Shown here in pieces: positions 23,235 through 35,849 of a stretch of DNA of 64,000 nucleotides. The notes below the pieces were generated by a model. That model was not told where the DNA came from and made no database searches. It was given only the letters and a program-made list of their open reading frames with translations. The stretch is from Lineus longissimus (taxonomy: Eukaryota; Nemertea; Pilidiophora; Heteronemertea; Lineidae). A program made the translations under genes and the position numbers. The DNA lies in NCBI RefSeq assembly GCF_910592395.1, contig NC_088308.1:17685501-17749500 (forward strand), in the 5' to 3' direction. Every line of letters starts with the position of its first letter. Position 1 is the first letter of the stretch.

Positions 23235-26200
23235 ATGATTGATATGAAGGAAGTCACGCGGCTTCTCATACAAGACGTGAGAGAAGATCCGACCTATCTC
23301 TGCATCTTCACATTGGTCTTTCTGATGGGTATCCTCGCATACCGAAGGTTGTACAGAAAAGTGTACAACTTGCCACCTGGGCCGCCAACCAGATTTCATC
23401 ATGGGAACTTAAAAGGTAGGCATTTACTTCATCAAAGAGCATGATTGAAGATACTTCTACAAGGTGGCCAAAGTGCCATTTTTCCGTTTTTGAGATAATG
23501 GGAAAGAACACGATCAGTCTGCAATAGGACAGCCGTTTCAATACTTCACACTGACATCGACTTAAATTAGGAAATTTCTCTTTTGGACATATAAATAACT
23601 AGATAAAGGAAGTAGTTGTCAACACGTCAGCAAACAGTAAACTTTCTAATGGGTGTTTTTTATACAGATTTTAATAAAGACCCGAAGATATACCTCACGT
23701 TAGCAGAAATGGCCAATGAATATGGAAGCATTTACAGGGTATACACAGGTGGGTGGAATTTAATCTAGTTTAAGATTAATCCAGTAGATGTCGATACTGT
23801 CGATACTGTCTGAAGCACTGTGATAAGAGGTGCTCAGATGCATCCAACGTAAGGGTCACTAACAACTCTCACATGTAATTGATACTTGAAAGACCAATAC
23901 CCTTTCCTTGCAAGCTTACTGTAACCAATTGTTAAATATATAAACAGTGCTGTTCATGTAACAATGCATCGCCCGCTTGCCGCCCGCTTATCTTCTATCC
24001 ATCTAATATGTTTCAGGACCACGTCTCGTTGTAGTACTTAATAGTTATGAAATGGTAAAGGAGGCCCTCATTAAAAAACAGATAGACTTTTCGGGCAGGC
24101 CAAGAAATCTATCAAGTACGTGAAGGACGGTAACAATAGTGTCCAGAGTGAAAAAAGATTAGTTTTTATGTTTCTTTACATAATTTATTCTTGATAATGT
24201 TCACCAATTCGAGTTTTTCTCCGTCCAGAAGGTGTGCAATGTGAGCGGTTAACTGTTGACTCAATGTAAATGTATATGTTTCTATTTCTGCGAGGGAAGT
24301 TCTGATCGGTGATACCAGTAACCATTACGGCTGGCCGGATTATTGGAGGGAAAGTGTGGAATATCGATCGGAGATAGCCAAACGTAATCGAATAACATGG
24401 GAATCTTTCCTGCGACGGACACAATATACGTTCATACCGAGTTACTTCAAGCACTCGCTTAATTGCAGTTTCCTAGAAGATAACACAAATTTGAGGTACC
24501 ATTTCATGCTTGGCATCAGTTTATCAGTCGAAATTATGGAAGTCGTCATGCTTTGACTTACTATTTCAGATGAAATTCAGTCGGACCACTACCATGGGGT
24601 AATCTTTGCTCCTTACTCCGAACGGTGGAAAGCACATCGCAAAATGCTGAATCAAGCTTTAAGGTAAGACCAAAACGAAATCTCGACCGGTTCAGTCCCC
24701 CCGAAATGCTATATGGGGTAATTCAATTGTGTAAATAAGAACATAGGAGCAATGTCATCGAATTACTGTGAACTCGCCTCCATCCCTATTGTAAGAGACA
24801 CCAATTTTAAGTTACCGCTAACTTAAACTCAACAGCATCACAATTAAGAAGTTTAAGTAGTGTGCCGATACGGATACACTCGAATGCACGTGGAGGAGGC
24901 GAGTTGCTAGAAGTTACCTTCATCACTTCAGCACAATAGCGTTTGCAGTTCACCATATGATGTGTCTAAATGCTAGTCATACCGTTGGGGCAAGACGGCC
25001 ATACGCGGTAATATGGACCCTCCACTCCTCCTTCAAATGCATTCTCTGAATTTGCCGTTTTAACGTCAAAGCATCGATTTTGGAAAGTCATACCGCTCCT
25101 TTCTTGTTCCACTTTCAGGAACTTCGCATCGGGTGACCTCCTCGTCCAAAATATCCACGCGAGCATGTCAATAGCATCACATTATCTTCATCCTGATCTT
25201 GGGAAAACATATGACCCATTTCAGTTTGTAACTCTCATCATCTACAACTTCATATGCGCCATGTGCGTTGGTAAAACGTAAGTTTACTTTTTTATATAGA
25301 TACTGCTTCCTTTAAGCCTGGCTTGGTGATCAATCACTCATGAATCAATCACAAGAAAATGTGTCATACACTGGTACCATCCTTTCAGATTTGATCCAAA
25401 TGACGAGGAATACAAAATGCTTTGCTTTAGGCGTCGAAGCATCACGGACATCATCGGCAATGGTTTCGATGCTGATTTCTTTCCTTACAAGAGATTCCTC
25501 GAGTCCAAGCGCATCAACAAAGCGAAGGACGTAATCAATCAACTCCTCAATTACGCAAAGAGCATTATAGATGACCACAGGAAAGGATTTTCTCCTGGTA
25601 CGTATGATTGTAGGTCAAGGTCTGACTTATGCCATAGATTTGAATTATATGACTTAAGAGGCAGTTCAACACTTATTTTGGGCCATACCTTACCTAACTG
25701 GTAAGTCCGTCAGGCGGATAATGTACGCGATGACCTTTGACTAAAAGTCGTCTTTACCGCCTCTGATAAACTACAATTGTCTTGCCAATGGACATCACCA
25801 TAGTGTGACCGTCTATTGTTCAGACTCGAACTCCTCTTCCTGCCCCCGTTATATTTTCGTCTACAGTCTTCCACGTGATATCTTGCCACTCCAGTAGGTT
25901 TTCGTCGTCCCGAACCCGAATCAAATAAACATTTTGTGCATGCGCGTCATCTCTTTCTCACGCAACTTCTGTCAGAAAGAGATCGTCATAGACTGTAGCC
26001 GAAATGTCAGTTGCACCAGTAATATCATCCCAGTGACAAGCTGTAACTCTCTGTATCTCTGCATTCTTGATCTCATAGACCGCGACGTTGTGGTGACCAT
26101 TGACGAAGATGAACCTACCACCGCACGTGATTGTGTTACAGTAGACTACATCGTCACCATCATGATCAATGATATAATCATATTCCACAGCCCCATCCCT

Positions 26201-29200
26201 ACTTACTACTGTTATCTGTCTTTGCCCCACTTCGTTTTCACCTAGAATAACGAACTGGGATGCAGGGTAACGCCCACAGACATAGGACTGGCTATTTCAA
26301 TATTCCGAGTCGAGCTTAAAAGGCCAGTCTCGGGGTCGTACAGCTTAACACTACAAGTGGCACGGCCAATTCCATCGGAGAGAACCGCAATTTGACCATC
26401 AGGAGTAGATGTCATATCGTACAACAGTCGGACGTGATCGTGCAGCGTTCCTTTCAATGTTCCTGGATAGTCATAGATATCTATAGAATTTGAGGGTTCT
26501 CCACTTCTCGTTGGATGAGCCACTGCAAAGGATTTGTACCCAAGGCTAGCAACACACGGAATGAACATATCGTCGAAATCGGTTTGCATTGTATGAATGA
26601 AGATTTCTACTGGTCTAAACTCCTCATCTGGAATGGGCCGCTGTTGTAATCTCCCCAGACGATCGGGTAATGCTTCAGCGAGGAAGGTATGGTCCTCCCC
26701 GTGCACTCTGCGGAGGAAGTCGCTATAATCTCTTCCCCTCATATCGTCCCCTAAACCAGCAATTGCTCCTAAATCATGCTGCAAAGTATAGTCAGTTTTT
26801 GAAAGTATTCCGCGTGATGAACAGTCTCCGTGAGAAGTTTGGCTCCTCTGTTAATTGACCCGTTCAGCTTCTGGACAGTCTCCGAGACCTTCTTCAAACT
26901 GACAGGAATATCTTGTACCACTTTGAACTTCGTCTTAACCTCTTTCTTAAAGTCCTCCTTCCACTCGATAATCTGTTCAATACTCTTCTGAGCATGGTCC
27001 TCAATTTCTTTGACCAACGTGTCCTGTTTGTCAACGAGTGGCGCCATTGCTTTCAACAGTGTCAGTTCTTTCTCTAGTTGTTTCATTTCCTTTAAATTGT
27101 CCCGTCTGATTTCTAGCACGTGTTTGACCCTCTCGACCTTTGCCCGTATCATTTCGACAAGTTTTTCCACATCATGATCTCCATGAGCGATGCAAACACA
27201 AATATTACATGGGGTTTGCACGTCACCTTTTCTTCCCTTCCAGTGAGTATTGGAGTTAGCATGTGACCGCGAGTGGCTTTCTTTTTGCAGTGCGACTTGG
27301 CGCATTCCACGCAGAAGTTCAGTTGATTGCATTCTAAACAAAACTTCACAGCGGAGATATTTTTATCGTTATGAAGGCAGATATCACAGTTTATGTCGAC
27401 TTTTTCATCTTCTGGTTCAAGTCCATTGCTTTCCATCAAATTTTCCTGAGATGTGGAGGCTTCTACATGTACATCCCCTTCGAAATCCGGCAGCTCTTTT
27501 ACACCATTAGTCGGCCGTGGACAACCAGATTGGCACGAAGGGCATGGAAACGTCTCCTTCCCACCCTCAAGGTTTCCCAGGACTGTCGCCAGGCATTTAG
27601 CGCAGAAGCTGCATTTTCCAACGATCTTTAGGGGTCTGGCCTCGAAGTATATTAGACAAGTTGAAACAAGATCTATCTGCTCGGACGCCATCTTCTGCCG
27701 AGATATTCTGTAGATAAAGATATGTAAATTACTTTGGTACTCAACTGGAGCTTAAGATGAACATATTATCGAGAATCGGGATGGTGCCTGTTTTATAGCG
27801 GGACATCGGGACAGCTAACCCTGTTTCCCGTATGTGGGAATAGATTAGGAGCTTCAGTCATGTCGCCTATATCATTGAAAGATAGCCCTGTGGCGTTAGC
27901 GTTCATGAACTATGACATATCGGGTGAGCCAGTGAAAAGAAGTACACTACTCAGTATGTAAGTGAATTGCAATATCGCAGTCTGCAGACGAGGTTTATTG
28001 TCAAGGTTGGTTGAGTCACATAATTGCGATATATGATCTTCCTGGTTCGGCAACTGTGAAAGCACAAAAAAGGCTCGAGGTCCTAAATCAATGGCCAGGA
28101 TCTCACCACTCATTTTTATGGTCTGTTTTCTAGTGAAGGTGCATGTATATAATAATGTTATAGTATGGGTTTCTGATTTGACACACTCTTCAAGGTCGCG
28201 AAGGTCGAGGGTCTACATTTCCATATTGCGTTGCGTATTACATGACATTTTCAAAAATTCAAATGACAAACCCAGGTGAGCACATGGTTCATCGACCAAT
28301 TCATTTTAGTACATCTCGGTATTCTAACAGAAAAACGGTATTGCCAGTGTCCAGGATACCACAGTTCCTACACTACCAACAGTTCATAAAAATGAAATAT
28401 GGTTAGTAGCTCTGGTGAACTTAGCGTGCTCACCTTTCTCCCACTAGTTGCAGTTGGCGACTGTAATGCTGAGTGTGTCTTGGGCTCGGGTGCGGGTGGC
28501 GATGATGATGGAAATAACGACAAAAGGATATGCACTGTAGTCCAATATCCAGGAAATAACTAATTTGAAAATCCGACCGGGAAAATAATGATGCTATTTA
28601 TAGCAAATAACACAGAAAAACAGGTCAGACTCTTCCATGAGTCTGCTATTGTGGTGAAGATAAGTGGAATATTGTGGGGCTCCCCTCATGTACGCTGGCG
28701 TATCGGCCCCTAAAGAAATTTCAGATCACTGAATGGCTGCTAGATTTTTACATGCCTTTGATGCTCCCTATTTCTAACTATTGGCTCCTAATAATTACAG
28801 ATGAGCGTATGGCATGTATTATGTGCCATGAAACATCGCATTTTGGTACCCTAATCAGTTGAACTCAGCTTCTACCGTCAGTCAAAAACGAAATAGCTTA
28901 TTTTTCCAGGGGTTATTAAGGACTTCACTGACCATATACTTGCTTCCCAACGAGAGAATTTCAAAAAGGATTCCCCAGAAGAGAGCAAACTCCATGATAG
29001 ACATCTCATCAATACAATCATGGATATATTCTCAGGTAAATCAGGAAAAAAGAACGGTATATCTGCAGTTTCCATTCTCTATTGTCGCGACTAAAAACTG
29101 TGTGTACTCGTCTCTTCACTGGTACATGTACCAGGTACTAAATTCTGACAGCAGGGGGCTTAAAAGATGAATTAGCTGTTATTCAATGGCTATAGATTCT

Positions 29201-30325
29201 ACTGCCTGGTGTAGCTTGATAGCCTTTCATCGATTTCTTGATCCACAGTTTTATTGTTTAAAACCTACATGTAACTTATGGTTTTAATACAAAGGCATTA
29301 AAAAAGCAATTCTTGTCATTTCAGCTGGTACAGAGACAACCGTCAACACAGTTTATTGGGTTTTACTGTATGTAGCCAGTTATCCTGAGGTACAGGCGAA
29401 GATGCACCAACAAATAGACCAGAACGTCGGTGAGTGGGCCTACTGTATGGTTTCAATGTCTGATCTTAACATTAGGAAGGTTATCATTCATTTCAGAGAT
29501 TTTGTGCAGTTATGAATCCTTTCGATGCGGTGGGGAAATAGTACTACTGTATAAGTACCCCTCTCTTGCCTTTTCAACTGTGCTTGCATCAAAATAGTAA
29601 CTTGCTCAAACTTCTTAATACTTTTTAGGTAAAAATACTTTGATTGACCTGAAGGAGAAAAAGAAGCTGCCATTCATTGATGCGACTGTGTTCGAAGTGA
29701 TGCGTCACCGACCTGCTGTTCCTCTGGGTATACCAAGAAGCACCATATGTGATACAAAAATTGGTGAGACCAATTATTTATTTCTCGATCAATCAATTGA
29801 TAATCAAAATCACATCAAAATTGCCAAAAAACTTAGATATGACGTGGCCAGCTTTGTGTTACCTTAGTAATTTATGCATTGTATAACACACTCTTAGGGA
29901 CCGTATACTTCGATTCATTGGCCCGCCTGTAAATAACTGCCGACATAATGTTGTGTTTTTCTCTTTATTATATATTTCTAGGCAAATATGATATTCCAAA
30001 AGACACTGACGTCATAGTCAATATTTGGAAGCTCCACCACGACCCTGCTGAATGGGACGACCCGGACGTCTTTAAACCAGAACGCTTCCTCGAGGAAGAC
30101 GGGAGCCTGCGAGCAAAGCCACAGGCCTTCCTACCCTTCGGAGTGGGCAGGCGAATCTGTGTAGGCGAGTCCGTGGCCAAGCCGGAGATATGTTTGGTCA
30201 CTGCCCTACTGCTACAAAAGTATAAATTCTCCCTTCCACCGAACCGCGAGCTTTCGTTCAAACCTGCAGATCTTGCATTTACATCGTATTCGAAGAGTTA
30301 TGAACTGGTCATCGAAAAGAGATAG
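23235..30325 (+). CDS. Cytochrome P450, clan 2 (CYP17/CYP1/CYP2-like), complete, 10 exons
   Basis: Heme-thiolate monooxygenase anchored in the endoplasmic reticulum. Exons: 23235-23415, 23668-23748, 24017-24115, 24570-24663, 25119-25277, 25389-25597, 28910-29035, 29325-29429, 29629-29763, 29982-30325. All junctions are GT-AG, with phases consistent across nine split codons, giving 510 residues. Residues 21-36 form the membrane anchor, followed by the PPGPP hinge (47-51). The helix C motif WKAHR has W140 and R144. The I-helix AGTETT is at 317-322, ExxR at 374-377, PERF at 429-432 and the heme loop PFGVGRRICVGE at 448-459 with Cys456. The IDQNVG after helix I and the HHDPAEW-DDP segment recall CYP17A most, but family and substrate cannot be fixed by eye. 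Intron 6 (25598-28909) is 3.3 kb and hosts an antisense TRIM pseudogene. The next gene, an SDR, converges on it. Confidence 0.95.
25820..27691 (-). pseudogene. TRIM-like protein pseudogene (RING-like, B-box, coiled coil, beta-propeller-like C-terminus), antisense in P450 intron 6
   Basis: An intronless reading path starts at ATG 27691. It begins with a degenerate RING: CLIYF and SFCAKCL...FPCPSC are visible, but the first cysteine is replaced by valine and the third-ligand cysteine by glycine. A B-box of CDIC...CLEC...C..C type follows. The frame breaks near 27210, within a B-box 2 that appears to have lost its middle. A second frame carries NICVCIAHGDHD and a long heptad-rich coiled coil (to about 26800). 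A second shift near 26795 leads into a C-terminal part reading YDMTSTPDGQIAVLSDG, propeller-like. A third shift near 26250 is followed by an in-frame TGA at 25958-25960, after which the same frame stays open to TGA 25820-25822. Three frameshifts and one nonsense codon argue for a pseudogene; sequencing error is the alternative. Intact TRIMs act as E3 ubiquitin ligases. Confidence 0.82.
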
Positions 30326-31687
30326 TCTATAGACAAGTTGTGGATGCATATTCCCCCTAATGTTGCCCCTGGGATAGGTATCCTGCTTCGTTTCCCGAGA
30401 GCCGACTCAGTCAACTTGTCCTGAAATTGAAGCTGACCTGAAATACCATAGTTGACTTCGAAAAGAGCGTTATACGTGTACCATGTAGAATGAACTAAAA
30501 CATGCCAAATATGTATTTTATTTTCATCTGGAATATTTTGTAGAAAATACTAATTGCAATACACGTAGTTTTTCTCTAGTGTTAAAACACTTGAGAAAAT
30601 GCTAATAGCAATATTTTATAGAAAATACTAATAGTCATTTTTAGGTCAGGACTTATTAATGGGTAGCTGTAAAGAGAAGTGATGATAAAAGAAGTTACAT
30701 GTACATGTACGTGCATGTAGACTTAATATTTCATTTCACTCCATTCAGAATTCCGACTCTTAACCTGAAGTGTTGAAAACTGTCTCGTAACATGACCACT
30801 CTTGATAACTAACACAGTCACTAATTGTTTTCATGAGAAAAATTGTTTTTATATTTTTAATGTGCCAATGTTGCAAATTCCGTGTCTTAACGAGACTGAA
30901 TAAAAAATATATACGTGTACATTGCGTACCAAAATGAAACTCTATGTATAAATCTATCTTTGTTCCGCGAATCATATCCCCAATATAAAGTTTACAATAA
31001 TCCCATATGCTAACGTTATCGTTATTTAGTGTGAAATAATTGCCATGTAGTACACATGTACCTGATACAGTGATATCATGCTCGTTTACAGAAATAGACC
31101 GGGATGCCAAAAACAATTGGGCTAGTTGTCCAATACCGTAGCTCAGGACCCCATTCAATATACGCTCATCCGCGCCTGCAATGTCGCCTTCTGGCGGACA
31201 TAATTTTTAGATATTTTGCTGCCATCTGTCATGTCTGTAAAGGTGCGACGTTCCCTGACCTATTTTACAGTACATTGTATTTGCCTTCGTCATGTACACT
31301 TGCTGTCATGTACACTTGCTGCCATGTACACCTGCTGTTATCACAGATCAGTGTTATGATTCCCGAGTAAATATACAACATATATTATTTTTATGTGTAT
31401 ATTTGGAGTGTTGAATACCTTATTTGACTTTTTCGTCAGGAAAGCTTACCTTCGTTTCGGAAAGAGTCAATTTAAGTAGTTACCCCGTCCATTACCGCCG
31501 TGGATATAGAGTCGTCATACTTGAGAATAACCCGTATAATGATCCGTTTTTGTTACGAATGCCATGCCTTGGTTAGCTAAGGCGGTGCTCAAGTCCAAAG
31601 CATGGCCCATCACCTTGTGGCAACCCTCATACCCCCCCCCCCCCCTCCTTCCAACTACCAACAGTCCCTAGGCACCAACCGTTCAAT
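30326..31687. other. 3' intergenic space between the convergent P450 and SDR genes
   Basis: It is expected to hold both 3' UTRs. There is a short tandem repeat of CATGTACACTTGCTG type near 31290-31340 and a C14 tract at 31632-31645. No further coding exon was recognised. Confidence 0.5.
30899..30904 (+). terminator. AATAAA, candidate P450 poly(A) signal
   Basis: This is the first AATAAA I noticed on the plus strand after the P450 stop codon, 574 bp downstream. The distance is plausible for a 3' UTR, but no transcript evidence is available and other signals may be used. Confidence 0.3.
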
Positions 31688-34520
31688 CTAGTTCGGCGGT
31701 GGCATTGTACACCTCGGCTCAGTCTTCTTCATAATCTGATCCTGAACTCGTGTAGGGACTGCACCCATAACCCACCGTTTGATGACATAGCTCAAGGTGA
31801 TAGCATACGTCAGTTTGGGCCGTTCTGACGTCACAGCATCCAACATGCAATCGACGACCTCGTGTGTGTTTGGATTGACCGCTTTTGTCAGGATGTGTAT
31901 GACGTTATCCATAAAAGCGTTGAAGTAACCTTCTGTATAGGCTTCTTTGATTTCATCAGGTGTGTTCTCCCAAGTACTCTTTGCCATCTTCACCTGAAAG
32001 TCCATAGAGGTCATCTCAGTTCTGCAAAAAAACAATGTTGCTGACAACCTAATACGAAAACAACCATTAAAAATGGACCGCCATTTAAACCAGGAAATTC
32101 CATTGCACACCAACCATCCGAATGTATTGATACACATAGGTTCAGTCCACATCACGGCATCGTGTGCTTTTCTCAGGGACGATAGATCTAAGGAGAACAA
32201 CCCTGGAACAGTCGACGGCAACGGGTGACACGTCCAATCTTGCTCAATTTCATGCAGACTAAATGGGACCATGCATCTTATCTCCACTATTTACAAGGAA
32301 GAAGATAGCATACAAGAAGACAATCATCGGATGATATTGCTCGTACATTCATGTGTGTCGATCCAATTATTGACGTCCTTTGTATATTGGCGAGTTTCGG
32401 CAAAATATAATCGCTTAGGCCCGTGATGCGGTATTGCGAGAAGAAAACCGCCTTTTTTCCATTCAAGGTCTTTGTTGTGGTTTTCTCAACCTGACACATC
32501 GACCCTTCTGTCTGACGATGTACTACAATTTGTTAAGTGTCTAGTCATACGTACCGGAAAACGACACAGAAAAGGGCATACGGGAGCGATGTTTTGCCGA
32601 ACCTTGCTATTGTCACCCTCGATTACAATGTACCTACTTGTAAAAGGCAGGTTCAATAGTATGCACTGTGACCCCGAATTTCCTCATCTCACGTCGAAGG
32701 GCATCGGAAAAACCAATACAGGCGAATTTAGAGGAGCAGTAGGCAGAAAATCCACTCAGGGCAAAGCGACCTAAACAGAACGTACAGGAACAACATAATC
32801 TAACAATTAGTTCAAAGATGTCAAATTACATTTCGACTTTTTGAATCATGAATAAAATATCACAACTTACTTGATATTGTGCCCTACTCTTGCACCATGT
32901 GAACAGCTGACCGAAAGTCACTCTGAGATATATCTTGTCATCTCCAATTCTTGTGCTGACCGTTCTGTTCATAAGACTTTTTTTTGGAAAATAAGACCGG
33001 ACGTCTAATAATTTTGACTTGGTAGGAAGTGTTGGCTCCTAAAAACTCTCCTTACTGACCTGCCATGCTGGCGACATTGACGACTCTTCCCCTAGTTTTT
33101 CTAATCAACGGAAGGAACGCCTTGGTGACGCGGATCACCCCGAACACGTTCACGGAGTAAATCTTCTCATAGGTACTGACGTCCGTCCACTCGGTCTCGC
33201 CAGTCCATGAAATACCCGCATTGTTGACGAGGGCCCACAACCCTGAAAGATAACTCATGATTGCAATAGTTTCCCCTACATACACCACCGGTCTCAGCTG
33301 ATTTTCTGCGTCAATCGACTTAAACTTAAAAAATCTGTAAATATTCTGCCGATCCGCGATATCTGTTTTCAAAGTCCTCAGAGGAATATCACTGGTTGCT
33401 TCAATTACGAATACAGCATCAGTGAAGCAGGATCTAGTGTGTCTGATTGGAAATCACGACATTCTGTTTTAGAAGGCATATATACAAAGAGGATATGTTG
33501 CGAATCTTCCTGAATGATATATTAATTAAAGTGTACACGCAGGCCGAGTCCTAAATGTAGCAAACATGTACATACTACCAAAATTGTATAGGGAGTTTTC
33601 ATGTACATTTGCATGTTCCTGTGTCAATACAGCTCAATAGTTTTCGACGAGTTGCTTCCGTTTAGTCATTGAAAGAAGTGCCTAGTGGCCTATGTAGACA
33701 CATCTCTGAGTAATAAATCAACCACAAACTTGCCAGATGGACATAAATGGCACTTTCAAAAAGGAATCCGTCCCTCTGTGATTGATGGAGTAACCAGCCT
33801 AAAGCGAACCTAGGTTCCTACAAAACCTCCAGATAAAAACATTACCGTTTCCTATTTTGTCCTTTACATATTTAACTGCAGCGTTCACGTCCTCATTACT
33901 AGTGACATCTAAGCGCAAAATGTGGAGCCGTGAAGAGCATTTCCGGCGAAGGTCGTCAGCGCCCCCTTTATCTGGGAACATGCAACAGGCGATGACAGTG
34001 AAGCCAAGAGCATCAAGTTTTTCGGCCAGCCATTTGCCGAATCCACTGTCGCAACCTGAAATGTAAATAGCAGGCAATTGCAACAAGAGCGTACTCAAGA
34101 TAAATGCATTTACTTTTGCAAGCCCAGCATGCTGTGAAACAATAGAGATACAAAAAGCATGTCCAACTCCCAACCAGCTACCTGAAGTTGCCACCGGGAC
34201 CCGTTGATGACATCATACTTCTGACTCATCGGAATTATATATGTGAAAAGTGTTAACATCCCAGGGACTTTAAATTTAGCGAAATCTGATCTTTTTCCCG
34301 TATGGATAGGAACTTTATCACTAACAACGAATGAAAAAGTCTTACCTGTGATAAGCACAGCTTTCTCACCTACTGGGACACTCTTTCCATGGAAAAGTGA
34401 CGAATTATACACGGCATAACCGATCCCTGCGAGGGCGATCAATCCAACACAAATACAGGACCCTTGCAGCCAGAGGCCTACGATTACACCTCCACAGAGT
34501 GCGGCAATGGTAGCAGACAT
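31688..34520 (-). CDS. Short-chain dehydrogenase/reductase, SDR9C type (retinol / 17-beta-HSD6-like), complete, 5 exons
   Basis: NAD(P)-dependent oxidoreductase; family members oxidise or reduce retinoids and hydroxysteroids at the endoplasmic reticulum. Exons in transcript order: 34520-34346, 34055-33846, 33242-33060, 32770-32638, 32021-31688. All junctions are GT-AG and in phase, encoding 344 residues. Residues 5-35 form a hydrophobic anchor. The nucleotide-binding TGCDSGFG is at 58-65 and LDVT is near 107-110. NNAG lies at 135-138. Catalytic Ser187 (in VASMAG), Tyr200 and Lys204 (YCSSK) complete the triad. The segment [12 protein letters not shown] matches the substrate-side loop of the RDH/DHRS9/HSD17B6 branch, whose members are typically about 317 residues. 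The long N-terminus makes this one slightly larger. It converges on the P450, with about 1.36 kb between the two stop codons. Substrate is not predictable from sequence alone. Confidence 0.94.
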
Positions 34521-35849
34521 AGCGCCTCAAGAGTTATCTCAATGCACAATGCGATTTCGTCCGACAGTTGCTCCGTTCCTTCTGTAATTTTGCATTAACC
34601 GTAGTCGACAGGGAGCTCTTCTTTCACCCAGCTTATCCTGATTCTCTCTTATCAACACCTGATATGACCCCTAGGTCAATCTCGTCACAAGTGCATCACC
34701 ATACCAATTAAAATAGGAGGGAAAGCAGAATTATGACACGTCTTTTGTCAAAGGACGGGGCTACTCACTTTTATATAAGGCCTTGTATAGGCCTTGGCCT
34801 AGGTCTACCATGCCGTGGGATTGGTTTAATTCTCATACAAAACCTCGCACAAACAAGATATATTTGCGCTTGCATACATGTTATGGATGTCGTTTTACCA
34901 CTCATTGAATGTCCATAAAAACGCGATAAGATCGGCCTGATCGAATTCGAAATCATTTCGTGTCGGCTCGTCGACATAAGATAAAACTGTATGTTTTAGT
35001 AGGTCACACTTTACATGGCAAGATGCCTATAAAGAAATGCGGAACTGCTGTTCTTAAAAGTAAAGAGAAAATTATAATGACATTGACACCAATTTATTAA
35101 ATGAATACGATTGTCTTATTGATTAAAATGAATAAGATGTATCAATAATTTTGGATAATTTGCGCAATGAACTAACAATTTTGGATTTGAATCACTAGAT
35201 TTTATCTGAAACAGGGCTTGGAATAGGATTTGTCCCTGAAACTTGATCATTCGGAAAACAGCATAAAGAAAATAATTTGATACAGAAATCATAAACATCA
35301 CCCGGGATGTGCTACATACATACAATGAGAGAAATATTTACCTTACTTGAATACACCGCACATATATATACAACGTACCTTTTACGATTATAACTCGCGC
35401 AACAGGTGTGAGTCGTATGGTTACGTGTATGTACATAGATAGGTTTAATTAAACGTTCCTTTTTAAAAAATAGATGGTGTTTCTCGTAGGTTGTCACGTG
35501 ACATTGTCGCCACATTTGTTCGTCTTGTATGTCAATAGTCTAGAGTTAGTCTTGTTCTCCAACATCATGCTCTGCCTCATGCTACGGGTACACGTTCATG
35601 GTGTATACTGGCAGTCGGATGGGAATCGCCAGTGCTGAAAGTATTGAGCACTCTTCCATGGATGACATCTGGTTGCCCGTCTTGATGTTATTGCAGTGGT
35701 TGATTCGATGGCACTGTTGCTGCAGCCCAATCGATTCGCTATCGCCTCGATCGGGGGGGGGGGGGGTGTCTGACAAACGTGCCGATCACCTGTACGATCT
35801 ACCATACAGAGTCTTTTTTATTTAAAAGACTATGGATTTACTTAGACTT

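Noticed and set aside
27250-27713. Three overlapping 86-codon plus-strand frames
   Set aside because: They are antisense shadows of the TRIM pseudogene's RING/B-box part.
31862-32774. Plus-strand open frames over the SDR exons
   Set aside because: They are shadows of the SDR coding exons on the minus strand.
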